Source: Micractinium sp. NFX-FRZ (lineage: Eukaryota; Chlorophyta; Trebouxiophyceae; Chlorellales; Chlorellaceae). From it: DNA of 64,000 nucleotides. This document shows, in pieces, positions 9,053 to 21,100 of the stretch. The first letter of the stretch is position 1. Every line of letters starts with the position of its first letter. Below the pieces are notes generated by a model. It searched no databases and had not been told where the DNA came from. It saw nothing but the letters and a program-made list of their open reading frames with translations. Where the stretch lies: positions 62,001-126,000 of the forward strand of contig JAPTJF010000133.1 in assembly GCA_029339195.1 (NCBI GenBank). The letters are read 5' to 3'. A program made the translations under genes and the position numbers.

Positions 9053-12000
9053 ATGTTTGGCCGCAAGCAGAAGAGCTACATCGTGGAAGTGGAGGAGGCT
9101 CGGCAGGCAACAGCAGACAGGCCCGCTCAGGGGCCGGCCTATAGGTGGGCAGAGATTGCCGTCCAGCTATAGGCCCAGGCCTGCCCTCTGGTGCGCCATG
9201 AGGCGAAGCAGGCAGCTGCAGGGGGCGGCAGCCTTGGGTTGATGTCGGCGCCCGCGCCGTCGCCCCGTCCCGGTCTGCGCGCCCGCCCGCCTTCTCACCC
9301 CCGTGCCCGTGTCTTGCCTTGCTACACTGCCTTGCGACCTGTCTGCCTCTGGCACAAGGCCTGGCTTCATGACTGCAAGGTTGTTCTGTGTGAGCAAATT
9401 TGCCAGCAGCAGGCGCCCACGCCTCTGCCGGTCATGGCCGAGTCCAATCCGTGCCCCATGGATGCGCCTCACCGTCTTCCCCTCTCCTCCGCTCTCATCC
9501 TGTGCCTGAGTGTGGCCCCCTGTGTGCGCAGGTCTGTCCTGCACTCCGGCTTCTCCTTCCCTCCCTCCAAGACCCTCTACGACAACTTTGTGGAGAGCGT
9601 GGCCGCGTTTGGCAGCCGTCCCTGCCTGGGCCACCGAGAGGGCGACGAGTACCAGTACCTGAGCTACACAGAGGCTGGGGAGCAGGCGGCGGCAGTGGCA
9701 GGTGGGCGCCAGCGAAGCTGTGCCTGGCTGTGCAGCTGCCTTCTGCACTGGGGCGGGGCCAGTACCGTTGCCCTTGCAAGGGGCGGGGGAGCAGGAGGCG
9801 GCGGTGGGCACCAGCAGACCTGTGGGCGGAGCTGTGCTGTGCTGTGCTGTGCTGTGCAGGGGTTGATGCCTCCAGCAGGCATGCAGGTGAGGCCCAGTGC
9901 CAACTGCATGTGTCCGCCAGGAGACCAGCTGCGCAATGCATCCAAGCATGCGGCTGCGTGCTCCCCCTCTGCATCATCGGCCCTCGGCGCAGGCGCCATG
10001 ACGTGGGCGGGCGTGAAGCCGCACGGGCGGTGCGCCGTGTTTGGCGCCAACTGCCCAGAGTGGATGATCACCATGCAGGTGCTGTGCTGCGCTGTGCTGT
10101 GCTGGGCTGGGCTGGGCTGCACTGTGCTGGGCTGGGCTGGGCTGTGTTGTCTGATGCTTAAGCTGGTGCATTGCACCTGTCCGCCCACCGCTGCTCATTA
10201 TGCCCCACACTGTCTGACCCACGGACCCACTGGCTGCTTTCACCAACGTGACCGGCTTTCACCTGTCGTGCTTGCACCAATGTGACTGGCTTCTACTGCC
10301 TGCTGCAGGCCTGCAACCGGCAGACGGTGTACTGCGTGCCGCTGTACGACACGCTGGGGGACAACACGGTGCAGTACATACTGGACCACAGCGGTGAGTG
10401 ACCAATGTGAAGGATGCATTCCACTATTTTCAAAGTTCGCATTTGTGCGGTCGTATGTCTTTCGCAACTTTAAGCAGGGGAAAGTATTCAGCTAGCGGCG
10501 CTGATGCGCTCAACCGGGTTGCTGAGTGGCGACAGGAGCAGCTGGCTGGCTGGCTGCGCCCAACCTGACTGCCAACCCCTTCCTTCCCCTCTCATTCCTT
10601 CCCCAGAGTCGCCAACTTGCGTTTGCTGCCTTACAAACAAACCAGCATGCTGGCTGCCCCTCTCCCACCCTGCCACCGTTGTTACCCTCTTTGTCTGCCT
10701 CCTCGAGAGTCCGCCAGTTGGTCTGTCCGTCTACCACGAACAGCTGCGCTTCCTCCCCCACCCCCACCCCCACCCCTCATCTCCACACACAGAGGCGTCC
10801 ATCGTGTTTGCGTCTGCTGCCAAGCTGCACGTGCTGGCAGCCTCGCTGCCCAAGACGCAGCGCACTGTCAAGCATGTCGTGGTGTGGGGGGACGCCAGCG
10901 GCGCCACGGCGGCGGCAGCGCTGCAGGTGATAGAGTCCTCTGGGGTGGGGGGAGGGCTTTAGGGAAGCACAGCTTGCTGGGTCTGGCTGTGCTGTGCTGC
11001 TCCGCACCCCCCTTCTTCTCCTGTCTCATCAGTCCTGCTGGCTCCGTGGACTTGAAATGTAATGATGATGATGATGCGCCATGTCGCCAGAATCTGCCCG
11101 CTTGCCAAGTATGATGATGCAGCGTGACACATCTCCCCCCAATTTGCAGCGAGGCTGCACCTGTTGCTGCTGCTTGGTGCTACTCTGTGCCCGCGCTGCG
11201 GGCGCTTGCTTCTCTTTCGATTCCTCACTGCCCGCCTCCCGAGAGGCTGGCCTTGCAGGAGATCAAGGGCATCGGGCTGCCTGCCTTCACGTTCCAGGAG
11301 TTTGTGCAGATGGGCAGGGAGCACCCCACCCCGCCAGGTACACAGCTGTCATGACCTTGGTTGTGGAGGCTTGCAGTGTGAGGCACAGAGGCTTGGACAG
11401 CGGCGGGGGTGCTGCAAGTGCTGCTGCCAAGCGTGGCCTAAGCCAGGCCGGTGTGCTGGGACCGCTCGTAGCGCCGCTCTGCTGCCTACGCAATGCACAG
11501 TGCAGCGCTGCCGCAGCCGCTGCGCCCCAGTTGGCAAGCGCTCGACAGCTCGACTTCCTTCCCTCCCCGCCCCACCCTGCCAACTGCTGCTGCAGTGCCC
11601 CCCCAACCAGATGACCTCTGCACAATCATGTGGGTGCCCGCCTGCCTTCCTATCCTGCCTTCACCCTTCCCTGCCCTTCTTCGTGTCGCATCAAATGTTG
11701 TACGCTCCTGCCGCGCCTCCCGGGGGGCTCCTCTCAATGTCCCGCCTCGCTTCTCTCCCTCATCTCCGGCCTGCAGGTACACCAGCGGTACCACGGGAGT
11801 GCCCAAGGTGGGAAGGCGGCATGCATGCTGTGGATTGAGGCTGCTGCATAGCTGCACAGCCCGGCCCGGCCTGGTAGCTGCTAACCAGCTGCACAGCGTT
11901 GCAGAGCCACAAAGCCACATCCAGAACCACAGCGCTGGTCTCTGCTCTGCTTCCTGAGGCTTTGCCTGCTGAGGCCCTGCTGTGCCTGCTGCGCCTGCTG

Positions 12001-15000
12001 TGCAGGGCGTGCGGCTCACGCACCACATGGTGGCCAGCGAGGTGGCAGGCTTCAGCTACTGGCTCGACAAGTGAGTGGGCCGGGCCTGCTGCGCAGACAG
12101 TGCGCCTTTCGCTAGAGTTGTGCCATGCGCTGCGCCTGCTGTGGTCCCAGCAGTGGCTGCCGGCGGCGGTTTTAAGGCCGAATGCGCAAGCTTTGTTTTC
12201 GTCCTCTTCTGACCGCCTCCTCTGGCGGTGAGTCGGGGGACTTCCCATCGGCCGCCTGCCTGCCTGCCTGCCTCACGAGTGCGGTACTTGGACCTGTTCA
12301 CATGACCGTTTGTGGCCCGCTGTGCCTGCCGTGGCCCGCAGGGTTGGCATCCCGATTGGCGAGGGCGACGTATACCTCTCCTTCCTCCCGCTGGCACACA
12401 TCTACGACAGGTCAGCACACATGACACCCCATCCCTCTCATGTGCTTTCATTCCTTTCTGGCACCGCCGACAACAGCAGTCACAGTGCCGTCTGGCTTTG
12501 GTCACTTAAACCGCAGCACACCTCACCTGAGCCGCTCCCAGAAGCAGTGCTTGCCCTCTTGACCGGCTGCTTGGCAACCATACAGCGCTGTGGCTGCTGT
12601 GGCTGCTGTGGCTGCTGTGGCCTGTGCACGGCACGCGCTGGTTTCCTACATGCACGCCCTTGGGCTTCCACACCCCTGTTGTTTGTCTGGTTCCTACTCA
12701 TATGTGCTTCCCCCTGCAGGGTGATGGAGGAGACGTGGATGAAGCTGGGTGCGGCCATTGGGTACTGGGGCGGCGACGCCAGAGGGCTCCCGGGCGACAT
12801 CCAGGCAAGTGCGCCAGCTGCCAGTGGCTCAAGCCTGGCCACCTGGCTGCCCATGGGGCTGCCATATCGATGAAGGAACCGGCGGGGCCTGGTTCGCTCA
12901 CTATGCATTCATTGCGTTCCCAGCCGGCTTGCCCACAACACAGACATGCGCCAGTCCTCCTCATCGGTGCCTGCCCGCGCCCCTGCCCCCGCCTCCCGCC
13001 CTCCCGCTGCCCCGCCGCAGGCCTGCCAGCCCACCATCTTTTGCAGCGTGCCGCGCATCTATGACCGCTTCTACGGCGTGGTCACTCAAAAGGTGCCCTC
13101 CCTGGCCGCCTGTTGTCTGAATGCGTGCATGTGCGTGTTGACTGCTGAGCTGTTTCTAGACTTGCTGCGATCGACTGCTGCACTGCTGCGCGTGGCTGGC
13201 TGCAGCCCCTGTCGTGCCGGTCGGAAGGCTGAGGGGCGGCAGGGGCTGTGGCTGGACGGGCAGGGCTGCCAGGTGGAGGTCCTCCCCTGGGGTGGGAGCC
13301 TCCCAAGCTGTTGCTATACCCGGTTGCCTGCCCCCTGTCCCTTCCGGCTGGGTCTGCAGATCAAGGGCGCCGGGCTGCTGAAGCGCACGCTGTTCAATGC
13401 CGCCTTCAAGCTCAAGCTGGCGGCCCTCAAGTGAGCCCCACCCTCCCGCTTGGTTCCAGACTCACGCCTTAACGCCTGGGGCTGTTGCCGCGTTCTGGAG
13501 TCTTCTCATACGCCTGTGTGTGACACGGCGCCTCACCGTGCTGCAACACCCCGGGCGCCTCTCTCCCCTCCTGGCACCTGGGCCGGGGTCTTGATTTGAA
13601 GTGAAGGACGCAGCATGTGCCAGGGTAGTAACAGCCAACCAGCCTGCAGGCCGCTGTTCCATCCCGCTGCTTCTGTGCGTCCATTGTTTCCCCTCTGCCC
13701 CGCACGCGTGCAGGCTGGGGTACACACATGAGGCGGCCTCCCCCCGCCTGGACCGCCTGCTCTTCAAGCCCGTCAGCAAGCAGATGCTGGGAGGGCGCAT
13801 CCGCTTGTGCGTGTCAGGTCAGCTCTAATCTAAACCCTAATCTTCACAGCTGTACAGGACCCCTGGGGATCGTGCCGAGCCAGCAGGCTGCATGTGCCGG
13901 GCGGTCAACCGGCAATCTTACCACGGTCTGAAGGACGTCCCGTCCTTTCTTACCCATGTCCTTTCCGTCGCCAGGTGGCGCCCCGCTGGCGGCGCACATC
14001 GAAGACTTTATGCGCGTCACCTGCTGCTGCATCTTCCTGCAGGCAAGCGCTCGAGGCAGCCCTGCTCCCTTGCTATGCTCCCCTCTGTCTCCCCTCCAGT
14101 CGAGTCTTTGGCTGCGGTTGGGCAGCCTGCGCGTGCTGCTGCACTCTTTCTCCCCGCTGTCGCCAGTTGCATCGGCACCGCCCAGTGGCCCACCTGGGAA
14201 GGCTGCCTCCAGGGGTCCGCCGCGCCCTGTTGGCTTCCCCAAACCGCGCCCAACATCACCTCCTCCAAGTTCAGCCGAGTTCTTCTCCTGCCATCTGCGC
14301 TGCAGGGTGCGGGCCTGACTGAGACCTGCGCCGCCACCTTTGTGGACCACCCTAACGAGCCGGTGAGAGCACAGCCTTGCCGGTGGGCCAACGTCGGGTG
14401 TGTGGCATCAGAAAAGGGGCTGCCAGTGGCAGCGCCCCATCCCATGCGCTGTGTTCGTGTGCATGCAGCCTGAGCCGGCCCCACCTTCTTCTGCTGTGCT
14501 GCAGGACCACTTCCAAAGCGTGGGCCCGCCCAACCCCGCCTTCTGGCTGCGCCTGGAGGCGATCCCTGAGATGGGGTACGACCCGCTGGGCTCCCCGCCA
14601 CGTGGCGAGGTGCTGGTGAAGGGCGACCCCGTGTTCCAGGGATACCACAAGGACGAGGTACGGCAGTACACCACATTGTGCCTGCCTGTACCGCATGTGC
14701 CTGTTGTTCCTGGTGGCTGCTGCTTCAAGCCACGTTGGCTGGAAGGGCGACCCAGTGATCCAGGCGTGACGCAAGGATGGCGGACGCTTCAGCTGTTGCC
14801 AGCCTGGCAGCAACCCGGCCTCCTGACGGCATGGTGAACACTTTGCAGGCTGAATAGCCAAGATGCGGGCTCCGTGTGGCTTCCCGCCTGTCTGCCTGCC
14901 ACCCTTCCTGCCTGCCTGTCCTCCTACCTCCCGCCCGGGCACTGGCATGCCCGCTGCAGGAGGAGACGCGCGCCGCGCTGGATGCCGAGGGGTGGCTGCA

Positions 15001-17314
15001 CACCGGGGACGTGGGGGAGCTGACGCCCAGCGGCTCGCTGCGCATCATCGACCGCAAGAAGAACATCTTCAAGCTCAGCCAGGGTGAGTGGTGAAGTAAG
15101 CACAATAATGTACGCCTCACTGGCCGGTGTTATGGGTTTTCAAGAGGGTGGGCAGGGTGTGCTTGGACCCACCTAGACAGACACCTTAACTGCCAGCCAG
15201 GGCGACTGCTGACTCATCAGATGGTTCTACTACAAGTTGGTGCTGTTGGTCTCAATGGTAATGAGTGAGGAATGCCTCCCCCTGTGCCACGCTCATGCCA
15301 CTTGTGCATGTCACGTGTGCCGAGTGTGCCCACCTGCCCGCCGCACCCCTCCACCGCCCTCGCCTGCCCCCGCCCCGCCCCGCAGGCGAGTTCATTGCGG
15401 TGGAGAAGATTGAGGGCGTGCTGCTGCAGAGCCCACTGGTGGAGCAGGTGGGTGCACTGCCGCACGCATACTCAACCGCTGCCAATATTATGCTGTCCGC
15501 GCCGGCAGGTCGGTGCGTCACGCATATTTCACCGTCGCCGCTGATGCGTTGGGTGCTTCGCCGAGCGTGCTCGCCCATCACTGTGCCTTGCTTTGCACAA
15601 GGCTCCCACAGTGCTTGACTGAGCCTGGCTGCCAGCGCGTGCGCAAGCTGCAGGGCGGCAGGCAGCGCTGGCTTGGCCGAAGGGTGCCAGCGGGCCAGGC
15701 CAGGCAGCACACAACACACGCTCGCCGCCTTGCCGTGCCTTGCCTTGGCCTGGCGTACAAAGCAGATTCGGAGCCTGCGAACGCGCGTCGTGCGTTTTTG
15801 CAACATGCCGCCTCACTGCTGCCGCTCCCCTGCCCGGCCTGCAGCTGTGGGTGCACGGCAACCGCTTTGAGAGCTGCCTGGTGGCGGTGGTGGTGCCCTC
15901 CAAGAACGCACTGCTGGTGAGAGGGGCGGCAGCTCAAGCAAAGGGTTGGAGGGCTGACGTTGCCAGCAGGCAGGGCTGTACCGTGTGCTTTGCGGCAGGC
16001 AGGGGCGCTCACGTGTCCGCATGCCGGCCCGCGAGGGGCTGTTTATCTGACCTATCAAAACTGCCTCCGCAGTGGCAGGAAGACGACAGCACACCTGAAA
16101 TTGGGAAGCAGCTGCTCGCCGTGCTGTGCTGTGCTGCTGCCGAGCCGTGGAGAGAGGACGAGGAAGCGGCCCCCCTTCATATGACACCTGCCCTCACTAA
16201 TCCTGACCTCCCACCTCTCACTGTCACGCTTCAACTTTCCGCAGGCCTGGGGTCGCGAGCAGGGCACTGACGCCGGCTTTGAGGAGCTGTGTGGCAGCGA
16301 TGCCGCGAAGGCAAGGCTGCTGCAGGAGGTGCAGGCCACGGGCAAGGCGGGGGGCCTCAAGGTACGACTGCCATTGCCCGCCAGGAAGTTAAACACGAAA
16401 GGCTGCTTTGGCCGCGATTCTGGGCGTGCAAGAAAATGAGGACGTTGGCTGTGGGCACGGTTCTGGCGCCTGCAGCTTGGTTGTGCCAGGAACTGCCTGC
16501 TTGCCTGCTGCAACAAGGCGCGGGGCATGTGCTGTGGCCCCGGCCGTAGCAAGACCCCTGCCTGTCCACGACACTGAGAGCAGCAGACAGCGGGGTCTCC
16601 CTTTCCTCCTCTTGGAAGCCGCCACCATGAGCAGTACCGAGCAGTACAGCGCCTCCTCCCTCCCTCACAAGCAGCTGCTAAGCTGCTTCACCCAACACCC
16701 TCTTCCTCTTCCTCCATCCCTGCAGGGCTATTTGGCCGCCCCAGGCACTGCACCTGGCATCTGCCTTTGCCCAACAGCTCCTTCCTCTTCCTCCTCCCCC
16801 CATCCCTGCAGGGCTTCGAGCTGCCCAAGAGAACTGCCTCTTGCTGCACCCCACCCCTCTCTCGTCCTCTTCCTCCCCCCTCCATCCCTGCAGGGCTTTG
16901 AGCTGCCCAAGGCGCTGCACCTGCCTCTTGCTTTACCCAACACCCTCTTCCTCTTCCCCCTCCCCCCACCCCTGCAGGGCTTTGAGCTGCCCAAGGCGCT
17001 GCACCTGGAGAGCCAGCCCTTCAGCGTGGAGGCCGAGCTGCTCACCCCGACATTCAAGATGAAGCGCCCGCAGGTGGGCTGCCCTCGACTCCTTCTTGAT
17101 GCACCATGCCAGAGGTGTAGTGCCCTGCTGTCTTCGCTGCCCGCCCGCCTGCCCTGCCTGCCTGCTTGCCTGCCTTCATAAGGCTTGTGAAGCCATCCTG
17201 CCTGCCCGCCCCGCCCTGCAGCTTCTCAAGAGGTATCAGGACAAGGTGGATGAGATGTACCAGAAGGAGATCCACAAGAACGCTCCCGCTGGGCCAGCGG
17301 CGCCGGCGCGCTGA
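9053..17314 (+). CDS. Long-chain acyl-CoA synthetase
   Basis: ATP-dependent ligase that joins long fatty acids to CoA through an acyl-AMP intermediate, feeding membrane lipid, storage oil and beta-oxidation. About 23 exons encode some 675 residues, normal for plant LACS. Landmarks in order: the start [40 protein letters not shown] split over two exons; the AMP-binding loop [12 protein letters not shown] formed by joining exons around 11600, 11777 and 12006; [19 protein letters not shown]; the adenylate-binding region [12 protein letters not shown]; and [19 protein letters not shown], including the LACS linker. All conserved motifs are present, so it should be active. The protein ends [12 protein letters not shown] with no clear SKL peroxisome signal and no N-terminal signal peptide, favouring cytosol or ER surface. 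Introns after 12804 and 14042 start with GC. The final intron carries copies of its own acceptor. Confidence 0.95.
9831..9857 (+). repeat. GCTGT pentamer array
   Basis: Five tandem GCTGT units in a LACS intron. It is the same motif, in opposite orientation, as the CAGCA arrays at 38451 and 54602. A looser array of GCTGT and GCTGG units lies at about 10079-10147, in the following intron. Confidence 0.9.
11022..11078 (+). repeat. Dispersed repeat, copy B (LACS intron)
   Basis: Partner of the copy at 5398-5460. It differs at only a few positions and ends in one more GAT triplet. Here it lies in sense orientation within the intron upstream of the exon that starts near 11259. Confidence 0.75.
16720..17000 (+). 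repeat. Four tandem copies of an intron end plus exon start (LACS)
   Basis: A C/T-rich tract, a CTGCAG acceptor and the following exon start are repeated. The copies' exon starts lie at 16726, 16812, 16894 and 16978, i.e. steps of 86, 82 and 84 bases. The last is the one that continues into the conserved coding sequence [15 protein letters not shown]. The copy at 16894 keeps GGCTTTGAGCTGCCCAAGG intact and is in the same frame, and so is the degenerate copy at 16726. The copy at 16812 is out of frame. The frame stays open from 16726 to the true exon. Confidence 0.9.
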
Positions 17315-17532
17315 TGGCAGTCGACGGGCTGGCGAGCAAGGCGGGGCTGGAAGGGAGACTGCAGAGAGCGCAGTGCTGCGCAGATTGTTGTGTTTCATGT
17401 GGTGCCTGTTTGTGCCTGTTTGTGCCTAACAATGGAATGCCTGATGTGCTGATGGTGTGGATGAATGATTGGCTGCTTTGGTTGAACAAGAATACATGGT
17501 CATTTTACTTCTCTGCATTGGGCACAAGGCAG

Positions 17533-17537
17533 TGTAA
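17533..17537 (+). promoter_or_regulatory. TGTAA polyadenylation signal, LACS gene
   Basis: It lies about 220 bases after the LACS stop codon, on the same strand. Confidence 0.5.
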
Positions 17538-17826
17538 GCTGAGACACTTGCAGCACCCACAAACCACCGGGCTTAATGAGGTGGGTGGCTGGTTGTTAGG
17601 GTGGATAGTGGGCGGCTGCGCGCCACGCGGCGTACTGGCATGCTGTTTCGGACTGACGCGTGAGGGCGCTTGAGGACACATCCCGCTCATCGGGTGTTCC
17701 GGCCACCGCAACACCCGGCAATCCACCGCATGCTGGCGAGTGTGGTGAGCGAGGGTGGATGGTGAAGGGTAGCATAGCCCCCCTGCCCCTTGTGCTGCCT
17801 CCCCTGCTGCTGTTGCTTCCAACTGT

Positions 17827-17831
17827 TTACA
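17827..17831 (-). promoter_or_regulatory. TGTAA polyadenylation signal, SLC44 gene
   Basis: It reads TTACA on the plus strand and lies about 340 bases beyond the SLC44 stop codon. Confidence 0.45.
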
Positions 17832-18174
17832 TACGACCACAGTAGACATTGGCTGCAGCGCACACAAATGGAATGGCTCTGAAAAAGAGGTCGGAGGGCT
17901 GATGCGGGGCGTGACGTCTACAACAGAGTAACAAAAGCGAAAGGCTCGTGTTTGAAACAGAGGGGTGCTTTGTGGCACCAAACTCAGCAGCTGCCAGCGG
18001 TGCACGCCACCTGGCGCCTGACCTGGCGCCAGAGCCCTGCTGTCAAAAAAACAACCGAGCTTGGAGGGACAGGGGTTGACACACGCAGAGGGACTGAGGG
18101 TATGACGGAGAACGCCTGGGGCCGAGGCGTGGCGCCAGCCTGGCGGGGCCTGCCCAGCTGGCGGCCTCCCCCGC

Positions 18175-21100
18175 TCACACGTGGGCTACGGTGGGCGCCT
18201 GGTACTGCCCGGGGGCCTGGTACTGCCCGCCATCCGCCCTGCCAGGCTGGCCGGCGCCGTACATGATGTCGCCGTCGGGCTGCTGCACCACAGCGCCTGG
18301 CAGGGGCACCGTCTCCAGGACGGCAAACACCTGCGGGGGCGGGAGGAGTGGGGAGGCAGTGGAGGGGCGGGGGTTGCGAGGGGCAGAACAGCTTGAAGAG
18401 GGAAGACCAGCAGACGGATAGGAGGCAGGGGCGGCATCACCAGCACGGGCTGGTAAACCGAGACATGGCGATGGCAGCAACCAAGCAGCATCTGGCAGCA
18501 GCAGTAAACCACAGCAGCAGCAGCAACCGACAGCGGCGGCGGCGGGCGAGCAAGTACCTCGGGGTGTGACACCGTGTGGCTGTCCTTGTCAATCGCCCAG
18601 CACACAAACACTGCACCAGGGGTGGGAGCACAAAGGATGTCAGGCAGGTCACCTCAGCGGCAGGGGCACAGCCCCGGGCGCAGCCCAGAACAGCTCTGAC
18701 GCCAGCTGCGCCTCAGTGGCACACCTCTACGCACCCATGCCCCGAGCCCACCTGAACCCGCAGGCTCCCCCACCCCCCACCCGCCTCCCCCACCCAACCC
18801 CCTCCCTACCCACACCCACACCCTCCCCCGCTGCTCGCACGCGTCCAGCACGCTGCGCAGGCACACACTTCTCAGCACCCTACCCCACCCCACTCCGCTC
18901 GTCAAGTCTCCGCTCCCTCTTCTCCCCCTCACCCGCGTCCAGCACGCTCAGCAGGATGCCTCCCAGGAAGGAGAGGATGAACTGGGCGATGACGTAGACA
19001 GCGGCGCCCAGCACCGTTGCATTCACCCCCGGGGTGGCCTCCAGCGCGCTGCCGCGGTGCAGCAGGTAGTAGGCGCCGCCGCAGAGCAGGCCCCAGCCGG
19101 CGGCCAGGGTGAAGCAGGCCAGGCGGATGACCATGGGGGTGAACCTGGGGGGGCGGGGGAGGAAGGGAGGCAGTACGGGATGTAGTGGGTGACAGCAGAG
19201 AGGCAGTGAGAAATGTAGTGGGTGACAGCAGAGAAGCAGTAAGTGATGCCTGTGGGTGGTAGCAGCCAGGGTGAAGCAGGCCAGGCGGATGACCATAGGG
19301 GAAACCTGGGGGTGGGGGTGGGGGTGGGGCAGTGTAAGATTGTGGTTGGGTGACAGCGGAGAGGGCGAAGCAGGCCGGGTGGGGGGGTAACAGAAGAGAA
19401 GTGTCAGGCAGAGAGAATGAATTGCGGGCAGCAAAGAGAGTGAAGCAGGCGAGGTGGGGGGTGATTGCAAAGGGGGGCACTGCACCCCTGGTTTGCCGGC
19501 CAGCAGGTCTGCGACTCCCCACCCTCCACCCCACAATGCCAGCTTATGTGCGGCCACTGTCTCCACTCACCAGATGGTGCTGGCAAAGGCCTGCAGGAAG
19601 TTGCGTGCCAGCAGGTCCGTGACGCGCTTGCCCGCATCCAGGAACGCCTCACCAGTGATGGCGCTCATCACCGTGGCAAACTGCGCAGGGGAGTAGAGAG
19701 AAGAGGGTAAGGCGTGGCTGTGGGTGTGCGTGAAGAGGGTCGGCGCTCACCACCGTGGCAAACTGCGCAGGAGAACAGAGAGAGATGCAAGCCGCAACGA
19801 ATGGTCAGAAAGAATGTGAACGGGACGTGCCGGCTCCCCTGCCAGCCCCACGCCCAACAAAAGTGCGCCCCCGCATGCACCCACGCCGAAGCACGCCAGC
19901 ACACGGAGACAGCCCGATTGCATCCTAATCCAATCCCTCCTCCCCACCCCACCACCCTCACCTTTGTGAGGTACTCGATGATGGCCAGGAAGCACTGGGC
20001 CACGCAGATCAGGCAGCACTTGATGAGTGTCAGCACGTTCATCTCTTGCTCGCCGTTGCGCTGCTGTGCGCTGCGCGCCCGGCAGGCGGGGGGGAAAGGG
20101 GGAGGGGAGCAGGGGTGGGGCGGAGACGAGGTTGGCTACTAGAAGGGAGAGGGAGAGCAGGGAGGTGGGCAGGCGGGGCCCTGTGGAGCTGATCAGTGCA
20201 GTGAGCTCCAAGCTCCAAAGTAATACCGTCATGAGCACTAAGAGCCCTTTCCCTGCCAGCTGACAGGAGCCTATCCTGCTTTGCTGCGGCACACCCCAGT
20301 GTCCACTTCCGCCCACCCAAACCCAAGCCCTCCGGGGGTCGTTCTGTAGACAGTCGTCCCTCCTTCCGTCGCCTGCCGGCCGGCCGGCATGTGCCCCCGC
20401 CCCCGACCCCCTTCCCTGCCCCTTTGGGTGCTCACTTCTCCAGCGCGCTGCGCATCATCTCCGCCACGGTGAGCACCAGGGAGGAGAGGCAGAGGGAGCC
20501 AAACTGGGGGCCCATGGCGTGCTTGAAGGACAGCATGGTGGTGCCGCGGGTGGAGGAGAGGCCGGGGGGCGCAAAGTACCACTGCAGAAAGAGCAGGGAG
20601 GGGGTGGGCAGGAGGGGGGGAGGGGCGGGCACGTGGGTTCGTGAGAGGGTGATGGCAGCGGGGGGGCGGGAGATTGAGCAAGACGGTGGAGGCATGTGTA
20701 GGGGGCGCCAGCCAGCCGGCCCCGATGCGTATCTATCTGCCTGCTTGCGCGTGCTTGGCTTGGTGCTGTGCTGCGCAATCCAATGAGCCGAGTCCCACCC
20801 CCTGCACTACACCTGGTGTCACCCCTGCACTATGCATGGCACCACGCGCCTGCGCCACGCCCTGCGCTAACACCTGGTGTCACGCACCAGCCCCACCCCA
20901 CGCGCTAAAAAGAAACCTGGCACCCCGCACCTGCGCCACGGACCCCGAGGTGACAAACACTCGGATCTGGTTGGCCAGCAGCATGGTCCACAGCATGGTC
21001 ACGCTGGCCAGCCCTGCGGCACCACAGGGGGGGGTGGGGGCGCCAGGGAGGGTGTTTATGCGAGGGGGAGTGGGCAGGCGGGGTGGCATGCGCAGCACGA

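Larger units (their letters stand above)
17315..18174. other. Shared 3' region of the LACS and SLC44 genes
   Basis: Convergent gene ends. TGTAA at 17533-17537 fits the LACS gene, and TTACA at 17827-17831 (TGTAA on the minus strand) fits the SLC44 gene. No coding exon seen. Confidence 0.55.

Noticed and set aside
13828..13845. Telomere-like CTAAACCCTAA
   Set aside because: A single copy inside a LACS intron. It is not an array; at most a chance telo-box.
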